In this document: positions 17,850 to 26,056 of the stretch, piece after piece
How the letters are laid out: every line of letters starts with the position of its first letter
How positions within the stretch are numbered: the first letter of the stretch is position 1
Assembly (NCBI GenBank): GCA_021731365.1
Contig: JAKFXL010000043.1
Location: 1 to 34,979 of the forward strand
Direction: 5' to 3'
Source: Gammaproteobacteria bacterium
GTDB taxonomy: Bacteria; Pseudomonadota; Gammaproteobacteria; Tenderiales; Tenderiaceae
DNA length: 34,979 nucleotides
Made by a program: the position numbers and the translations under genes
The notes under the pieces: generated by a model
Seen by the model: the letters and a program-made list of their open reading frames with translations, nothing else
Database searches by the model: none
What the model was told of the DNA's origin: nothing

Positions 17850-18722
17850 ATGCACGACGGCGATACCCTGCAACGCTTTCTGTTTGAAGACAGCCATGTC
17901 CGGGGGCTGTTTGTCCACCTCAACGCCAGCTACACCGCCGTCAGCGACCGTTACAACTATCCAGCCATTGTGCAACAGCAACTTGGCGAGGCACTGGCCG
18001 CCAGCACCCTGCTGGGGGCAACCATCAAGTTTGGCGGCTCCCTGATCATGCAGCTGCAAAGCAGCGGCCCGATCCAGCTGCTGGTGGCCCAGTGCAACAA
18101 TGAGCGCCATATACGGGGACTGGCCCGCTGGCAGGATGAGGAGTTAAGTGCCGATATGGCCAACCCCTTTGGCCAGGGCCGCCTCGTCATCACCCTCGAT
18201 AGCAGCGCCAGTGATGAGCGTTATCAGGGCATTGTCGGCATTGAGGGGGGGCGTTTAAACCAGGCCATCGAGACCTACTTCACTCAGTCCGAACAGCTCC
18301 AGACACGGTTGTGGCTAGCCGCAGATGGGCAGCAGGCCGTCGGCATGTTGCTGCAACATATGCCGGGGAGCGAACCTGACCCTGACCTCTGGGACCGTAT
18401 TGAGGCGCTGGGGGCCACCCTCACCCCAAATGAGATGCTGACCCTACCGACCCAGACGATACTGCACCGGCTCTTTCACGAAGAGGATCTGCGCCTGTTT
18501 GATGCCGAACCCGTCAGCTTCCGCTGCAGCTGCTCCCGCGACAAAATTGCCACCGTGTTACGCACACTGGGTAGTACTGAGGCCCAAGAGATTCTCAACG
18601 AACAGGGCAAGATCAGCGTTGACTGCGACTTCTGCAACCAACACTACCACTTTGATAGCATTGATGTTGAGCAGATTTTTGCCACCAGCGCCCCACCCCC
18701 TGGTAGTGATAGCAGCCATTGA
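17850..18722 (+). CDS. hslO: Redox-regulated chaperone Hsp33
   Basis: Holdase chaperone that is switched on in the cytosol by oxidants and heat. The ATG at 17850, behind AAGGA at 7 bp, gives 290 aa. The N-terminal domain has QRFLFEDSHVRGLFVHL and the GRLVITLD block. The C-terminal redox switch has zinc ligands in a CxC (Cys226, Cys228) and a CxxC (Cys259, Cys262), the diagnostic pattern. Oxidation releases zinc, forms disulfides and unfolds the linker to expose the binding surface. All four cysteines are present, so the switch should work. Confidence 0.97.
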   Translation: MHDGDTLQRFLFEDSHVRGLFVHLNASYTAVSDRYNYPAIVQQQLGEALAASTLLGATIKFGGSLIMQLQSSGPIQLLVAQCNNERHIRGLARWQDEELSADMANPFGQGRLVITLDSSASDERYQGIVGIEGGRLNQAIETYFTQSEQLQTRLWLAADGQQAVGMLLQHMPGSEPDPDLWDRIEALGATLTPNEMLTLPTQTILHRLFHEEDLRLFDAEPVSFRCSCSRDKIATVLRTLGSTEAQEILNEQGKISVDCDFCNQHYHFDSIDVEQIFATSAPPPGSDSSH

Positions 18723-18811
18723 AAGTCGACCCACTTAAGCCAAAAATAGCCCCTGACCAAAAAAGTTCCGCACAAGACTGGACTTGCCAGACAAAGCCTG
18801 TCTAAAATCGT

Positions 18812-18869
18812 GCTCCCCGGCTAGGTGAGGCATAACACAACGGCTGACTACGGGGGGGAGCGCCTCACC
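18812..18869 (+). promoter_or_regulatory. Two crossing stems, possible pseudoknot or switch
   Basis: GCTCCCC (18812-18818) pairs with GGGGAGC (18855-18861), and GGTGAGGC (18824-18831) pairs with GCCTCACC (18862-18869). The pairs cross and the two 3' arms are contiguous, so the RNA could form a pseudoknot or two mutually exclusive hairpins. It does not match a riboswitch class I recognise, and transcription of this stretch is not shown. Confidence 0.4.
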
Positions 18870-18887
18870 AAACAACAAACAGTTTAA

Positions 18888-18996
18888 TAGAACCTATCTC
18901 AAAGTTTTTTGCGGTACCCCAAGGCGATGCGTGCAACTGCCAGCAGCCCATGTATATGGTCAGCACCACCACAACTCAGCTTTGAGATAGGTTCTA
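18888..18996. mobile_element. MITE-like element with 17-bp perfect terminal inverted repeats
   Basis: TAGAACCTATCTCAAAG (18888-18904) recurs inverted without mismatch at 18980-18996, bounding 109 bp with no ORF. If the outer TA on each side is the target duplication, the inverted repeats are 15 bp starting GAACC, which would suit a TA-targeting transposase. The size, lack of coding capacity and perfect ends fit a miniature inverted-repeat element or an IS-end remnant. It sits just upstream of the delta carbonic anhydrase, where it may affect expression. The IS family is not identified. Confidence 0.7.
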
Positions 18997-19030
18997 ACCA
19001 AAGTTCTTAAATGAAGAAGGGAGTATCTAC

Positions 19031-19870
19031 ATGAAAGTAACAATGAAACAGACCGCTTTAATCCTGGCCATGGGGCTGATCTCTGCCAGTGCCATCGCCG
19101 CTGATGGTGCCGGCCACCACGCCGAAGGGGCCGCCTGTGAAGGTTTTGGTCCACAGACCCCACGCGACATCGACAACCTGTCAGGCGAAAACAAGCGCAG
19201 CGCCACCTTGGCGCCAAGCTCAACCGAGATGAACCTCTGCAACATCCACTTCCACAAAAATGCTGAACACAAGGCCAAGGCATTTGCCATCTACGCCGGC
19301 GAAGGTGATGGCCATGGTTTTGAGAGCGGCTACCAGTGCGGTATCAGCAAGGAGCTGAGCAAAGCCGAGATGGCCCCAACCAAGGAAGCAATCTGCAAAG
19401 GCGAACATGGCGAACTGAAACCAGGCGATACCATTGAAGTTCACTGGGTTCACAGTTCTGGTGACGTCAAACCCGGGCCAACCCTGGGTTCATGCCTCTC
19501 CGACAGCCTCATCAACCCGGACCTGCGGGTAGAGACTCAGGTCTTCACCCTGGTGAATGATGCCAAGGCCCTGGACTTCAACACCATGGATTACGATGGC
19601 AACATGGTCAACGGTTACCACCAGCCCAAGTCCATCCCCAGCAACACCGGCAAACCCATTGAGTTCACGGGTTCAACCACTGGTCCAAAATACAACGAGC
19701 AGGCCTGTTCCCCGATCAATGTTACCTGGAGCGTTCGTCCACAGTGCGCCAAGGTCAACATCAACACTGTTGGCGAATGGTGCAAGAGCAACGACTTCAA
19801 GGAAGACCACGCTCACGGCGTACGTAAGCTGGTGACCAATCCTAAGCTGCTCTCTAACATCAAGAAGTAA
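19031..19870 (+). CDS. Delta-class carbonic anhydrase, exported
   Basis: A 279-aa protein with a signal peptide (TALILAMGLISASAIAA, cut near residue 24), so it is periplasmic. Zinc ligands and family signature are visible: LCNIHFHKNAEHK with His73, His75 and His80, and IEVHWVHSS with His138 and His141. These blocks are characteristic of the delta/CA-like family first known from marine algae and also found in some chemolithoautotrophic bacteria. It would interconvert CO2 and bicarbonate outside the inner membrane. Several cysteines (36, 70, 103, 122 and more) suggest disulfides in the periplasm. GAAGGGAG precedes ATG 19031; Met5 is an alternative start. Confidence 0.88.
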   Translation: MKVTMKQTALILAMGLISASAIAADGAGHHAEGAACEGFGPQTPRDIDNLSGENKRSATLAPSSTEMNLCNIHFHKNAEHKAKAFAIYAGEGDGHGFESGYQCGISKELSKAEMAPTKEAICKGEHGELKPGDTIEVHWVHSSGDVKPGPTLGSCLSDSLINPDLRVETQVFTLVNDAKALDFNTMDYDGNMVNGYHQPKSIPSNTGKPIEFTGSTTGPKYNEQACSPINVTWSVRPQCAKVNINTVGEWCKSNDFKEDHAHGVRKLVTNPKLLSNIKK

Positions 19871-19881
19871 GGGCACAGCAA

Positions 19882-19907
19882 CGGCTGGGAGCGACCGCTG
19901 CCAGCCG
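19882..19907 (+). terminator. Hairpin downstream of the delta carbonic anhydrase
   Basis: CGGCTGG and CCAGCCG form a 7-bp outer stem that continues inward through AGC/GCT. It starts 12 bp past the stop codon. No U-tract follows, so it may be a weak terminator or an mRNA 3' stabiliser. Confidence 0.5.
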
Positions 19908-19950
19908 CGCTGTCAGGTTGAAGAAACCACCGTCATAATGGGGGTCATAA

Positions 19951-20610
19951 ATGAAAGACTTACTCATTCCAATTGTTTTTCCTGATTACATAATCACAGT
20001 TGAGACCTCTCCTGCCAGAATCAAAATACCGGATTATCTGCCTTATGTAGACATATTGCCAAATGAAATACGCGTTCCGCACACGAAAAACAAGTTGAGC
20101 GATCTTGGGCATGCTGGTGTGCTATTCATTAATGGAAAAACAGGCGTTACGAAATATTATGAGTATGGACGCTATGACTCAAAAAAACTGGGGTGGGTAA
20201 AAAAGATACTAAATCTACCTGATGCGAAAATAAATTCTAACGGAACACTTGTAGAAAGTTCGTTCCAAAATATATTACGAGTGATATCAGGAAAAGCTGG
20301 GAAAGGCGGTAGAATTAGTGGGGCCTATATTGAGGTCGAAAACAAATATGATGCAATGCTCAAATATGTCACCACAAGAATGGCAATGAATAATAACCCT
20401 AACAGGGAGCGTTATGACATTACGTCATATAGCTGCGTTCACTTTATGAAAGGCGTCATGGAGTCTGCGGGTATTGACACGCCGAAGATGATAGATCCAC
20501 GACCTAATTCATACATTAAAGAAATTCAAAATGATTATCCAAGGTTGGAATATCACCCATCAAGAAACAAACTAACTATCAATGAACCAAATTCAATATT
20601 TGGGTTTTAA
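19951..20610 (+). CDS. Putative papain-like (permuted NlpC/P60-type) effector or toxin
   Basis: A 219-aa protein, AT-rich and unlike its neighbours in composition. It has no signal peptide. The central block LGHAGVLFINGKTGVTKYYEYGRYD holds His54, and SYSCVHFMKGVME holds Cys162, the only cysteine in the protein. A histidine before the cysteine, each in a hydrophobic strand/helix setting, suggests the circularly permuted papain-like fold seen in several peptidoglycan- or lipid-targeting bacterial effectors. The same type of protein occurs, to my recollection, near type VI secretion genes, but none are in this window. A small membrane-anchored protein follows 2 bp later and is a candidate immunity partner. 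GGGGG at 19939-19943 serves as ribosome-binding site. Confidence 0.55.
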   Translation: MKDLLIPIVFPDYIITVETSPARIKIPDYLPYVDILPNEIRVPHTKNKLSDLGHAGVLFINGKTGVTKYYEYGRYDSKKLGWVKKILNLPDAKINSNGTLVESSFQNILRVISGKAGKGGRISGAYIEVENKYDAMLKYVTTRMAMNNNPNRERYDITSYSCVHFMKGVMESAGIDTPKMIDPRPNSYIKEIQNDYPRLEYHPSRNKLTINEPNSIFGF

Positions 20611-20612
20611 TC

Positions 20613-21026
20613 ATGAAAAAACTAGGTATTACTTTTGCTCTTATATGTGCTGCATTTATCACGCTTTTTATTATAAATCCCCCAGAGATTACCTTTGAAG
20701 AAACAGAAGCAACAGCGCCTAGAAAACCAAAATCAGTTCCCAATAGCGCCTTCTGGGCAGGAGGTATTGATGGTGGTAATTTTATTCTTGTAAGCAAGCG
20801 CGAGGGCGAACACAATCTATTTTCAGCGCAAATTTATAATGATAATACAGGAGATATAGAATACTCCGGAGTTCTTAAATATTCAGGAAATCAAACCATT
20901 GAAAGATCATTAAACGACCCATCCTTGTACCAAGGCTGGGATGGAGAAAAGTTACACCTTGCAAACGGCGAGTATATGGCCATATACGAAAATAACGACC
21001 TAACAAAAAGCCCAAGCGGACTCTGA
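20613..21026 (+). CDS. Putative membrane-anchored immunity protein
   Basis: A 137-aa protein with a short basic N-terminus and one hydrophobic segment (LGITFALICAAFITLFII). No lipobox is present, so it is an uncleaved anchor or Sec signal. The mature part is polar, with a compact beta-rich look (AFWAGGIDGGNFILVSKREG and IYNDNTGDIEYSGVLKYSG). The gene starts 2 bp after the effector candidate stops and shares its AT-rich composition. A small periplasm-facing protein directly behind a candidate cell-wall effector is the usual layout of an effector-immunity pair. I do not recognise a named family; immunity is inferred from context. Confidence 0.5.
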   Translation: MKKLGITFALICAAFITLFIINPPEITFEETEATAPRKPKSVPNSAFWAGGIDGGNFILVSKREGEHNLFSAQIYNDNTGDIEYSGVLKYSGNQTIERSLNDPSLYQGWDGEKLHLANGEYMAIYENNDLTKSPSGL

Positions 21027-21058
21027 AAAGCGCACCGCTTAGCTTGGCATTAAAAACC

Positions 21059-21090
21059 AAAAAAAGAGGGGCCGCAGATGCGGCCCCTCT
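21059..21090 (-). terminator. Intrinsic terminator of terC (possibly bidirectional)
   Basis: A perfect 12-bp stem, AGAGGGGCCGCA with TGCGGCCCCTCT (21065-21090), is flanked on the left by seven A, which read as a U-tract on minus. It therefore terminates transcripts arriving from terC. For the plus-strand cassette it gives a strong hairpin but only a poor T-run. Confidence 0.9.
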
Positions 21091-21147
21091 CCATTTCTAC
21101 CTGATGAGCGCTGATACAGACTGATCCGCATCAACACCCACGCACGC

Positions 21148-21909
21148 CTACTCTTCGTTGATGCGTTTGTGCAACTCCACCGGCGGGGTCTTACTCTTAC
21201 TCTTGGCACGCAACCGCATATTGACCATCTCTACCGCCAGTGAGAAGGCCATGGCAAAGTAGATGTAGCCCTTCGGTACATGGGCATCCAACCCTTCAGC
21301 CATCAGCGCTATACCAATCACCACCAGGAAACTCAGCGCCAGCATCTTGATGGTGGGGTGTCTATCCACAAATTCACCGATGGATTTTGCCGCCACCATC
21401 ATCACCATCACCGCCAGAACAATCGCAATCACCATCACCGAGACATGCTCCGCCATGCCCACAGCGGTAATAACGGAGTCGAGGGAAAAGACAATATCAA
21501 TAATGGCAATCTGCACCACAATCGAGAGGAAACTGGCCCCCGCCTTGGCGGCAGTGCTCTGCTGCTCCTCTTCACCCTCAAGTGAGTTGTGGATCTCCAT
21601 GGTGCTTTTAACCAGCAGGAAGAGCCCGCCACCGATGAGGATCAGATCACGACCGGAGATCTCCTGATCAAAGATGGTGAACCATGGGTCAACCAGCTTC
21701 ATGATCCACGCCAATGTCAGCAACAGGGCGATACGGCTGCCCATGGCCAGTGCCAAACCAATCTGCCGCGCCCGCTGTCGCTGATGCTCTGGCAGACGGC
21801 CCACCAGAATAGTGAGAAAAATAATGTTATCAATCCCTAACACTATCTCCAACGCAGTCAGTGTGGCTAACGCAATCCACGCCTCGGGTAAATAGATCCA
21901 CTCAAACAT
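21148..21909 (-). CDS. TerC family integral membrane protein
   Basis: A 253-aa inner-membrane protein with about seven hydrophobic segments. The acidic membrane motifs typical of the TerC/YgdQ/YoaE family are present: LTALEIVLGIDNIIFL in the first segment and IIDIVFSLDSVITAVGM in the middle. These paired Asp-containing motifs are thought to handle divalent metal ions; characterised members act in manganese export or in loading metal onto secreted proteins. A charged linker (EGEEEQQST) and a basic tail rich in Lys and Arg are cytosolic. It is not part of a tellurite operon here, so the name should not be read as tellurium resistance. Confidence 0.93.
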   Translation of the reverse strand: MFEWIYLPEAWIALATLTALEIVLGIDNIIFLTILVGRLPEHQRQRARQIGLALAMGSRIALLLTLAWIMKLVDPWFTIFDQEISGRDLILIGGGLFLLVKSTMEIHNSLEGEEEQQSTAAKAGASFLSIVVQIAIIDIVFSLDSVITAVGMAEHVSVMVIAIVLAVMVMMVAAKSIGEFVDRHPTIKMLALSFLVVIGIALMAEGLDAHVPKGYIYFAMAFSLAVEMVNMRLRAKSKSKTPPVELHKRINEE

Positions 21910-22011
21910 TCAGGCTCTCCATCAAAACTCAGTGATAAAACCGCGTAGCCCATACACTATGTGCTGGCTTTTGCGCGCCGCTATTCTACAGCCCCGTACG
22001 AAGTTACGCAG

Positions 22012-23481
22012 CTACTCAAAAATCCCCAGCGACTGCCACAGCCCATCGACCCGCTGCTTGACTGTTTCATCCATCACAATCGGCACACCCCACTCGCGGG
22101 TGGTCTCACCGGGCCATTTGTTGGTGGCGTCAAACCCCGCTTTGGACCCCAGCCCCGAGACTGGCGAGGCAAAATCAAGATAGTCGATCGGGGTATTCTC
22201 AATCATCACCGTATCCCGCGCCGGGTCCATGCGGGTGGTCATGGCCCAGATCACATCCTTCCAGTCACGGACGTTAATATCCTCATCCACCACAATCACA
22301 AATTTGGTGTACATAAACTGGCGTAAAAATGACCAGACCCCCAGCATCACCCGCTTGGCATGACCGGCATACTGTTTTTTGATGCTGACACAGGCCATGC
22401 GGTAGGAGCACCCTTCCGGCGGCAGATAAAAATCGACAATCTCCGGAAACTGCTTTTGCAACAGCGGTATAAAAACTTCATTTAACGCCACCCCCAGTAC
22501 GGCCGGCTCATCGGGCGGGCGGCCGGTATAGGTGCTGTGGTAGATCGGTTTGTCGCGATGGGTAATACGTTCGATAGTAAAGACCGGGAATTTATCCACT
22601 TCGTTGTAGTATCCGGTATGGTCGCCAAACGGCCCCTCGTCCGCCAGTTCACCCGGCTCCAGATACCCTTCCAGCACAAACTCTGCCGAAGCAGGTACCT
22701 GCAGGTCGTTACCGATACATTTGGTCACCTCGGTTTTGCCACCCCGCAGCAGACCGGCAAAGGCGTATTCAGAGAGCGAATCAGGTACTGGCGTTACCGC
22801 ACCAAGAATCGTCGCCGGGTCGGCCCCCAGTGCCACCGCCACCGGAAACCGCTGCCCCGGATGGGCCAGCTGCCAATCACGGAAGTCGAGCGCGCCACCA
22901 CGATGGGCCAACCAGCGCATAATCACCTTGTTGCGACCGATCACCTGCTGGCGGTAGATCCCCAGGTTCTGCCGCGCCTTGTGTGGCCCCTTGGTCACTA
23001 CCAGCGCCCAGGTGATCAGCGGACCCGCATCACCGGGCCAACAGGTCTGAATCGGGAATTTGGCCAGATCAACATCTGCCCCCTCTATTATATGGGTCTG
23101 GCAGGGGGCATTTTTTACCACCTTCGGGGCCATGTTCAGTACCTGTTTATAGATGGGCAGTTTGTCGAGGGCATCACGCAACCCCTTGGGCGGCTCTGGC
23201 TCTTTTAAGGTGGCCAGCAGTTTGCCAATCTCACGCAGCGCCGTCACAGAGTCCGCCCCCATGCCCATCGCCACCCGTTTGGGGGTGCCAAACAGGTTCC
23301 CCAACACGGGAATGTCGTAACCCGTCGGGTTTTCAAACAGCAAGGCCGGCCCCTCGGCACGTAACGTACGATCACAGATCTCGGTCATTTCAAGATGGGG
23401 GCTGATGGGTTGGGCAATGCGTTTAAGTTCGCCCTGTGTTTCAAGCTGGCCAATAAAATCACGTAAATCTTTATATTTCAT
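22012..23481 (-). CDS. ubiD: 4-hydroxy-3-polyprenylbenzoate decarboxylase UbiD
   Basis: Prenylated-FMN-dependent decarboxylase of ubiquinone synthesis, cytosolic and hexameric. The ATG at 23481 ([22 protein letters not shown]) gives 489 aa, the family length; the 14 upstream codons in frame are not conserved. Family blocks include [24 protein letters not shown], the active-site-side [35 protein letters not shown] and the late [20 protein letters not shown]. The UbiX partner that makes prenylated FMN is not in the window. It is divergent from the gene at 23644, with 162 bp between. Confidence 0.98.
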   Translation of the reverse strand: MKYKDLRDFIGQLETQGELKRIAQPISPHLEMTEICDRTLRAEGPALLFENPTGYDIPVLGNLFGTPKRVAMGMGADSVTALREIGKLLATLKEPEPPKGLRDALDKLPIYKQVLNMAPKVVKNAPCQTHIIEGADVDLAKFPIQTCWPGDAGPLITWALVVTKGPHKARQNLGIYRQQVIGRNKVIMRWLAHRGGALDFRDWQLAHPGQRFPVAVALGADPATILGAVTPVPDSLSEYAFAGLLRGGKTEVTKCIGNDLQVPASAEFVLEGYLEPGELADEGPFGDHTGYYNEVDKFPVFTIERITHRDKPIYHSTYTGRPPDEPAVLGVALNEVFIPLLQKQFPEIVDFYLPPEGCSYRMACVSIKKQYAGHAKRVMLGVWSFLRQFMYTKFVIVVDEDINVRDWKDVIWAMTTRMDPARDTVMIENTPIDYLDFASPVSGLGSKAGFDATNKWPGETTREWGVPIVMDETVKQRVDGLWQSLGIFE

Positions 23482-23643
23482 ATTCAAACTCAGTAGAGGC
23501 AGAACAGTGCGGGAGCATAACAAACAACAGCAGAGTACGCCCCCTGTTCACGATCTCGGTGAAGGGATGCTGCAGCCACCCACCGCATCAGGCATAATGG
23601 CCAGCAGCAGATTTGTCATCAGCAGGCAGCATACCGTAGCACT

Positions 23644-25653
23644 ATGTATAAGCAGCAACGACCACGCCATCGAACCCCAATAACAGCACTGCGTCACCTC
23701 AGCGCCGCCCTGCTGCTATGTATGGCGCCAATCACCCCCCATGCCGCCAGTGATACACCACCGCCCATTGTTGATACCGAGCCACCCACCAACATCAATA
23801 TCGTCGAACCGGGTCCCACGACACTGCCCGCCAGCCGCCCAGTAATCACCCTGAAGATGGCCACCGAAGTGGCCTCCAGCATCACCGCCACCGACAGCAC
23901 TCAGGCCGGTAGCCCCAGCTCCGATATCACCGGTTATCCCACCAGCACCGTGGGACCGATGGCCCCCGGCAAACATACCATCACCTGGACCGCCACCGAT
24001 CTGGGCAATAACAGCAAAAGCATTGAACAGAACATTTATGTATTGCCGGAGGTCAATCTTGCCGTCGACCAGACCGTCGGCGAGGGGAACAGTAACGTCA
24101 CCGTCACCGCTCATCTCAGTGGCAAAGCCCCGCACTATCCAGTCACACTGCCCTACACCGTCAGCGGCACCGCCAGTGCCGGTGGTGTGGATCACAACGC
24201 GATTAGCGGTAATATCATCATCAACGCCCCAAACACCTCAGGCCGCATCAACTTTGCCGTGGCCAGCGACACCCTGGCGGACGCCAATGAAACCGTTATC
24301 TTTGAGTTGACGACCCCCTCCCTGGAGCCAGACCGCGTCATCGCTGGCAGCAAAACCCGCCACACCGTGACCATCATTGAGACCAACCTGGCCCCCATCG
24401 TCGCCCTCTCTGCCCAGCAAGGCAGCGGCGGCACCACCCAGATAGTCAGCACCGGTGGCGGCCCGGTAATACTCACCGCCAGTGCCAACGACCCCAACGG
24501 CGACACCATCAGCAACTATGACTGGAGCGCCAGCGACAATGCCCTGGTTCCCACCAGTGGCACCACCAGCAGCAGCTTCACATTCAACCCCGCCGGTCTC
24601 ACCCCCGGCACCTACACCGCCCGTATAACCGTGAGCGACAGCAAAGGTGCCACCAGCACCCGCGACCTGCTGCTGCAGGTCAACGCCACCGCCAGCCTAC
24701 TCTCCACCACCGCTGACAGTGATGATGATGGCATCGTTGACAGCATCGAAGGTGATAAAGATGATGATGGTGATGGCATCCCCAACTACCTCGACGCCGT
24801 CGACAATCCCGCCTGGTTGCCCGGCTGGGAGCTGCTCACCTACCGTGCCGATCTCAAACGTAACAACAGCTTTGTCTCAGGCCCGATCACCTTCTCCTGG
24901 GTGCTCAACACCGTTAGCAGCAACCGCGTCTACTACCCGCTGCTGCTTGCCACGGAACCAGGCCTCAAACTCAGCGTTGGCCCCACCGCCCGCGCCAATA
25001 GCAGCAACCATGGTCGCATCAGTACCACGGCCGCCTCACTACACTTTGGCAGCACACCAGGAGACACGCTTGTAAGCGCCGATGGCCAAGTGGTCGATAT
25101 CGAAATCAGCAGCCTTGGTACCACCGGCCAGAGCGTCTACCTCGTCATTCCCCAAGCCGCTGCACTGCCCGATACCTCCAGCTTCAAAATCATCAGCGCC
25201 GCACACATCTGGCAGGATTTCACCAATCAAGGTGCCGGAGGCAAAAATGAACTGCTCTTCATCCTCAACAAAGATAGCAACAACTACTGCGCCAACCCCG
25301 GCGGTGCCTATACAACCGTCACAACTGGCAACAATACTCTGGACACAGGTGTCTCATGCATTGAACTGCTCATAGAAGATGGCGGCCCCAACGACTACGA
25401 CGGCAAAGCCAACGGCGTCATCCGTCTGCTCGGAGCCCCCTTTGTCAACAGCAGCGCTAACAATGAAACACTTACCACACCACCCGACTTTAGTGGCACC
25501 GCCGAAGAGTCCGTGGAATCACTCAACAAAATCACCCTGACTCAGGGCGGTGGTGGCATCGGCTTTATCACCCCCTGGGGAGTCATTGGCTTACTGCTGC
25601 TCTACACGCTACGTCGTCGCTACTGGCGCAACGTTATGACGCGCCAAACTTAG
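23644..25653 (+). CDS. Large mosaic surface protein with GlyGly-CTERM-like tail
   Basis: A 669-aa exported protein with a signal peptide (LRHLSAALLLCMAPITPHAA). Order of modules by eye: HYR-like (about 60-132, GKHTITWTATDLGNNS), Calx-beta-like (about 134-240, TASAGGVDH and ANETVIFELT), PKD-like (about 250-345, ANDPNGDTISNYDWS), an acidic thrombospondin-type-3-like calcium segment (about 356-385), and a choice-of-anchor-U-like domain ending CIELLIEDGGPNDYDGKANGVI. The tail has GGGG at about 636-639, a hydrophobic segment and RRRYWR, resembling GlyGly-CTERM signals cut by rhombosortase. It overlaps the convergent GFA gene by 20 bp. No strong ribosome-binding site is visible. Confidence 0.85.
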   Translation: MYKQQRPRHRTPITALRHLSAALLLCMAPITPHAASDTPPPIVDTEPPTNINIVEPGPTTLPASRPVITLKMATEVASSITATDSTQAGSPSSDITGYPTSTVGPMAPGKHTITWTATDLGNNSKSIEQNIYVLPEVNLAVDQTVGEGNSNVTVTAHLSGKAPHYPVTLPYTVSGTASAGGVDHNAISGNIIINAPNTSGRINFAVASDTLADANETVIFELTTPSLEPDRVIAGSKTRHTVTIIETNLAPIVALSAQQGSGGTTQIVSTGGGPVILTASANDPNGDTISNYDWSASDNALVPTSGTTSSSFTFNPAGLTPGTYTARITVSDSKGATSTRDLLLQVNATASLLSTTADSDDDGIVDSIEGDKDDDGDGIPNYLDAVDNPAWLPGWELLTYRADLKRNNSFVSGPITFSWVLNTVSSNRVYYPLLLATEPGLKLSVGPTARANSSNHGRISTTAASLHFGSTPGDTLVSADGQVVDIEISSLGTTGQSVYLVIPQAAALPDTSSFKIISAAHIWQDFTNQGAGGKNELLFILNKDSNNYCANPGGAYTTVTTGNNTLDTGVSCIELLIEDGGPNDYDGKANGVIRLLGAPFVNSSANNETLTTPPDFSGTAEESVESLNKITLTQGGGGIGFITPWGVIGLLLLYTLRRRYWRNVMTRQT

Positions 25654-26056
25654 CAAACACCTCGGCCTCAGTCATATTCACCGTCTCATTTGCAAAGTTA
25701 TAAAAATCAGGTTTTTTATCGATAAAGATCTGGTGGTCAAAAACAAACTCACCCTGGTCATCAAAAAGACCGGCCGACAACATATAGTGCTGACTCGCTT
25801 TTAATCTGTAAAAAACATGGCTGCCACACTTCTTGCAAAATCCACGTTCAGCCCATGCCGACGAATTGTATACGGTTAAATTATCCTCCCCCTCAAATGC
25901 AACATCTGCACCACAATCAGCAGCAAAAAATGGCCCACCACTCCACTTCCTGCACATCCCGCAATGACACGCCCCCACATTTGCATTCAGTTTAGCCACT
26001 GAAACACGCACACCACCACACAGGCAACTGCCCGTACCGCTCTTCATGTCACTCAT
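25634..26056 (-). CDS. GFA/CENP-V family zinc protein
   Basis: A 140-aa protein with the full cysteine set of the family once linked to glutathione-dependent formaldehyde activation: Cys11 and Cys13 (CLC), Cys30, Cys32 and Cys35 (CHCGMC), and Cys74 and Cys77 (FCKKCG). These bind zinc. Family members are mostly of unknown substrate, and the formaldehyde role is disputed. AAGGAGG lies 6 bp before ATG 26056, which fixes the start. Its last 20 bp overlap the end of the convergent surface-protein gene. Confidence 0.9.
   Translation of the reverse strand: MSDMKSGTGSCLCGGVRVSVAKLNANVGACHCGMCRKWSGGPFFAADCGADVAFEGEDNLTVYNSSAWAERGFCKKCGSHVFYRLKASQHYMLSAGLFDDQGEFVFDHQIFIDKKPDFYNFANETVNMTEAEVFAKFGAS

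Larger units (their letters stand above)
18723..19030. other. Intergenic leader region with crossing stems and a mobile-element remnant
   Basis: No gene is visible in these 308 bp between hslO and the delta carbonic anhydrase. It holds two crossing complementary pairs at 18812-18869, a MITE-like element at 18888-18996, and a GAAGGGAG ribosome-binding sequence before 19031. No plausible sigma-70 pair stands out. Confidence 0.7.

Noticed and set aside
21148-21909. Tellurite-resistance determinant
   Set aside because: The protein is TerC-family but stands alone without other ter genes; family members are better viewed as metal-handling membrane proteins.
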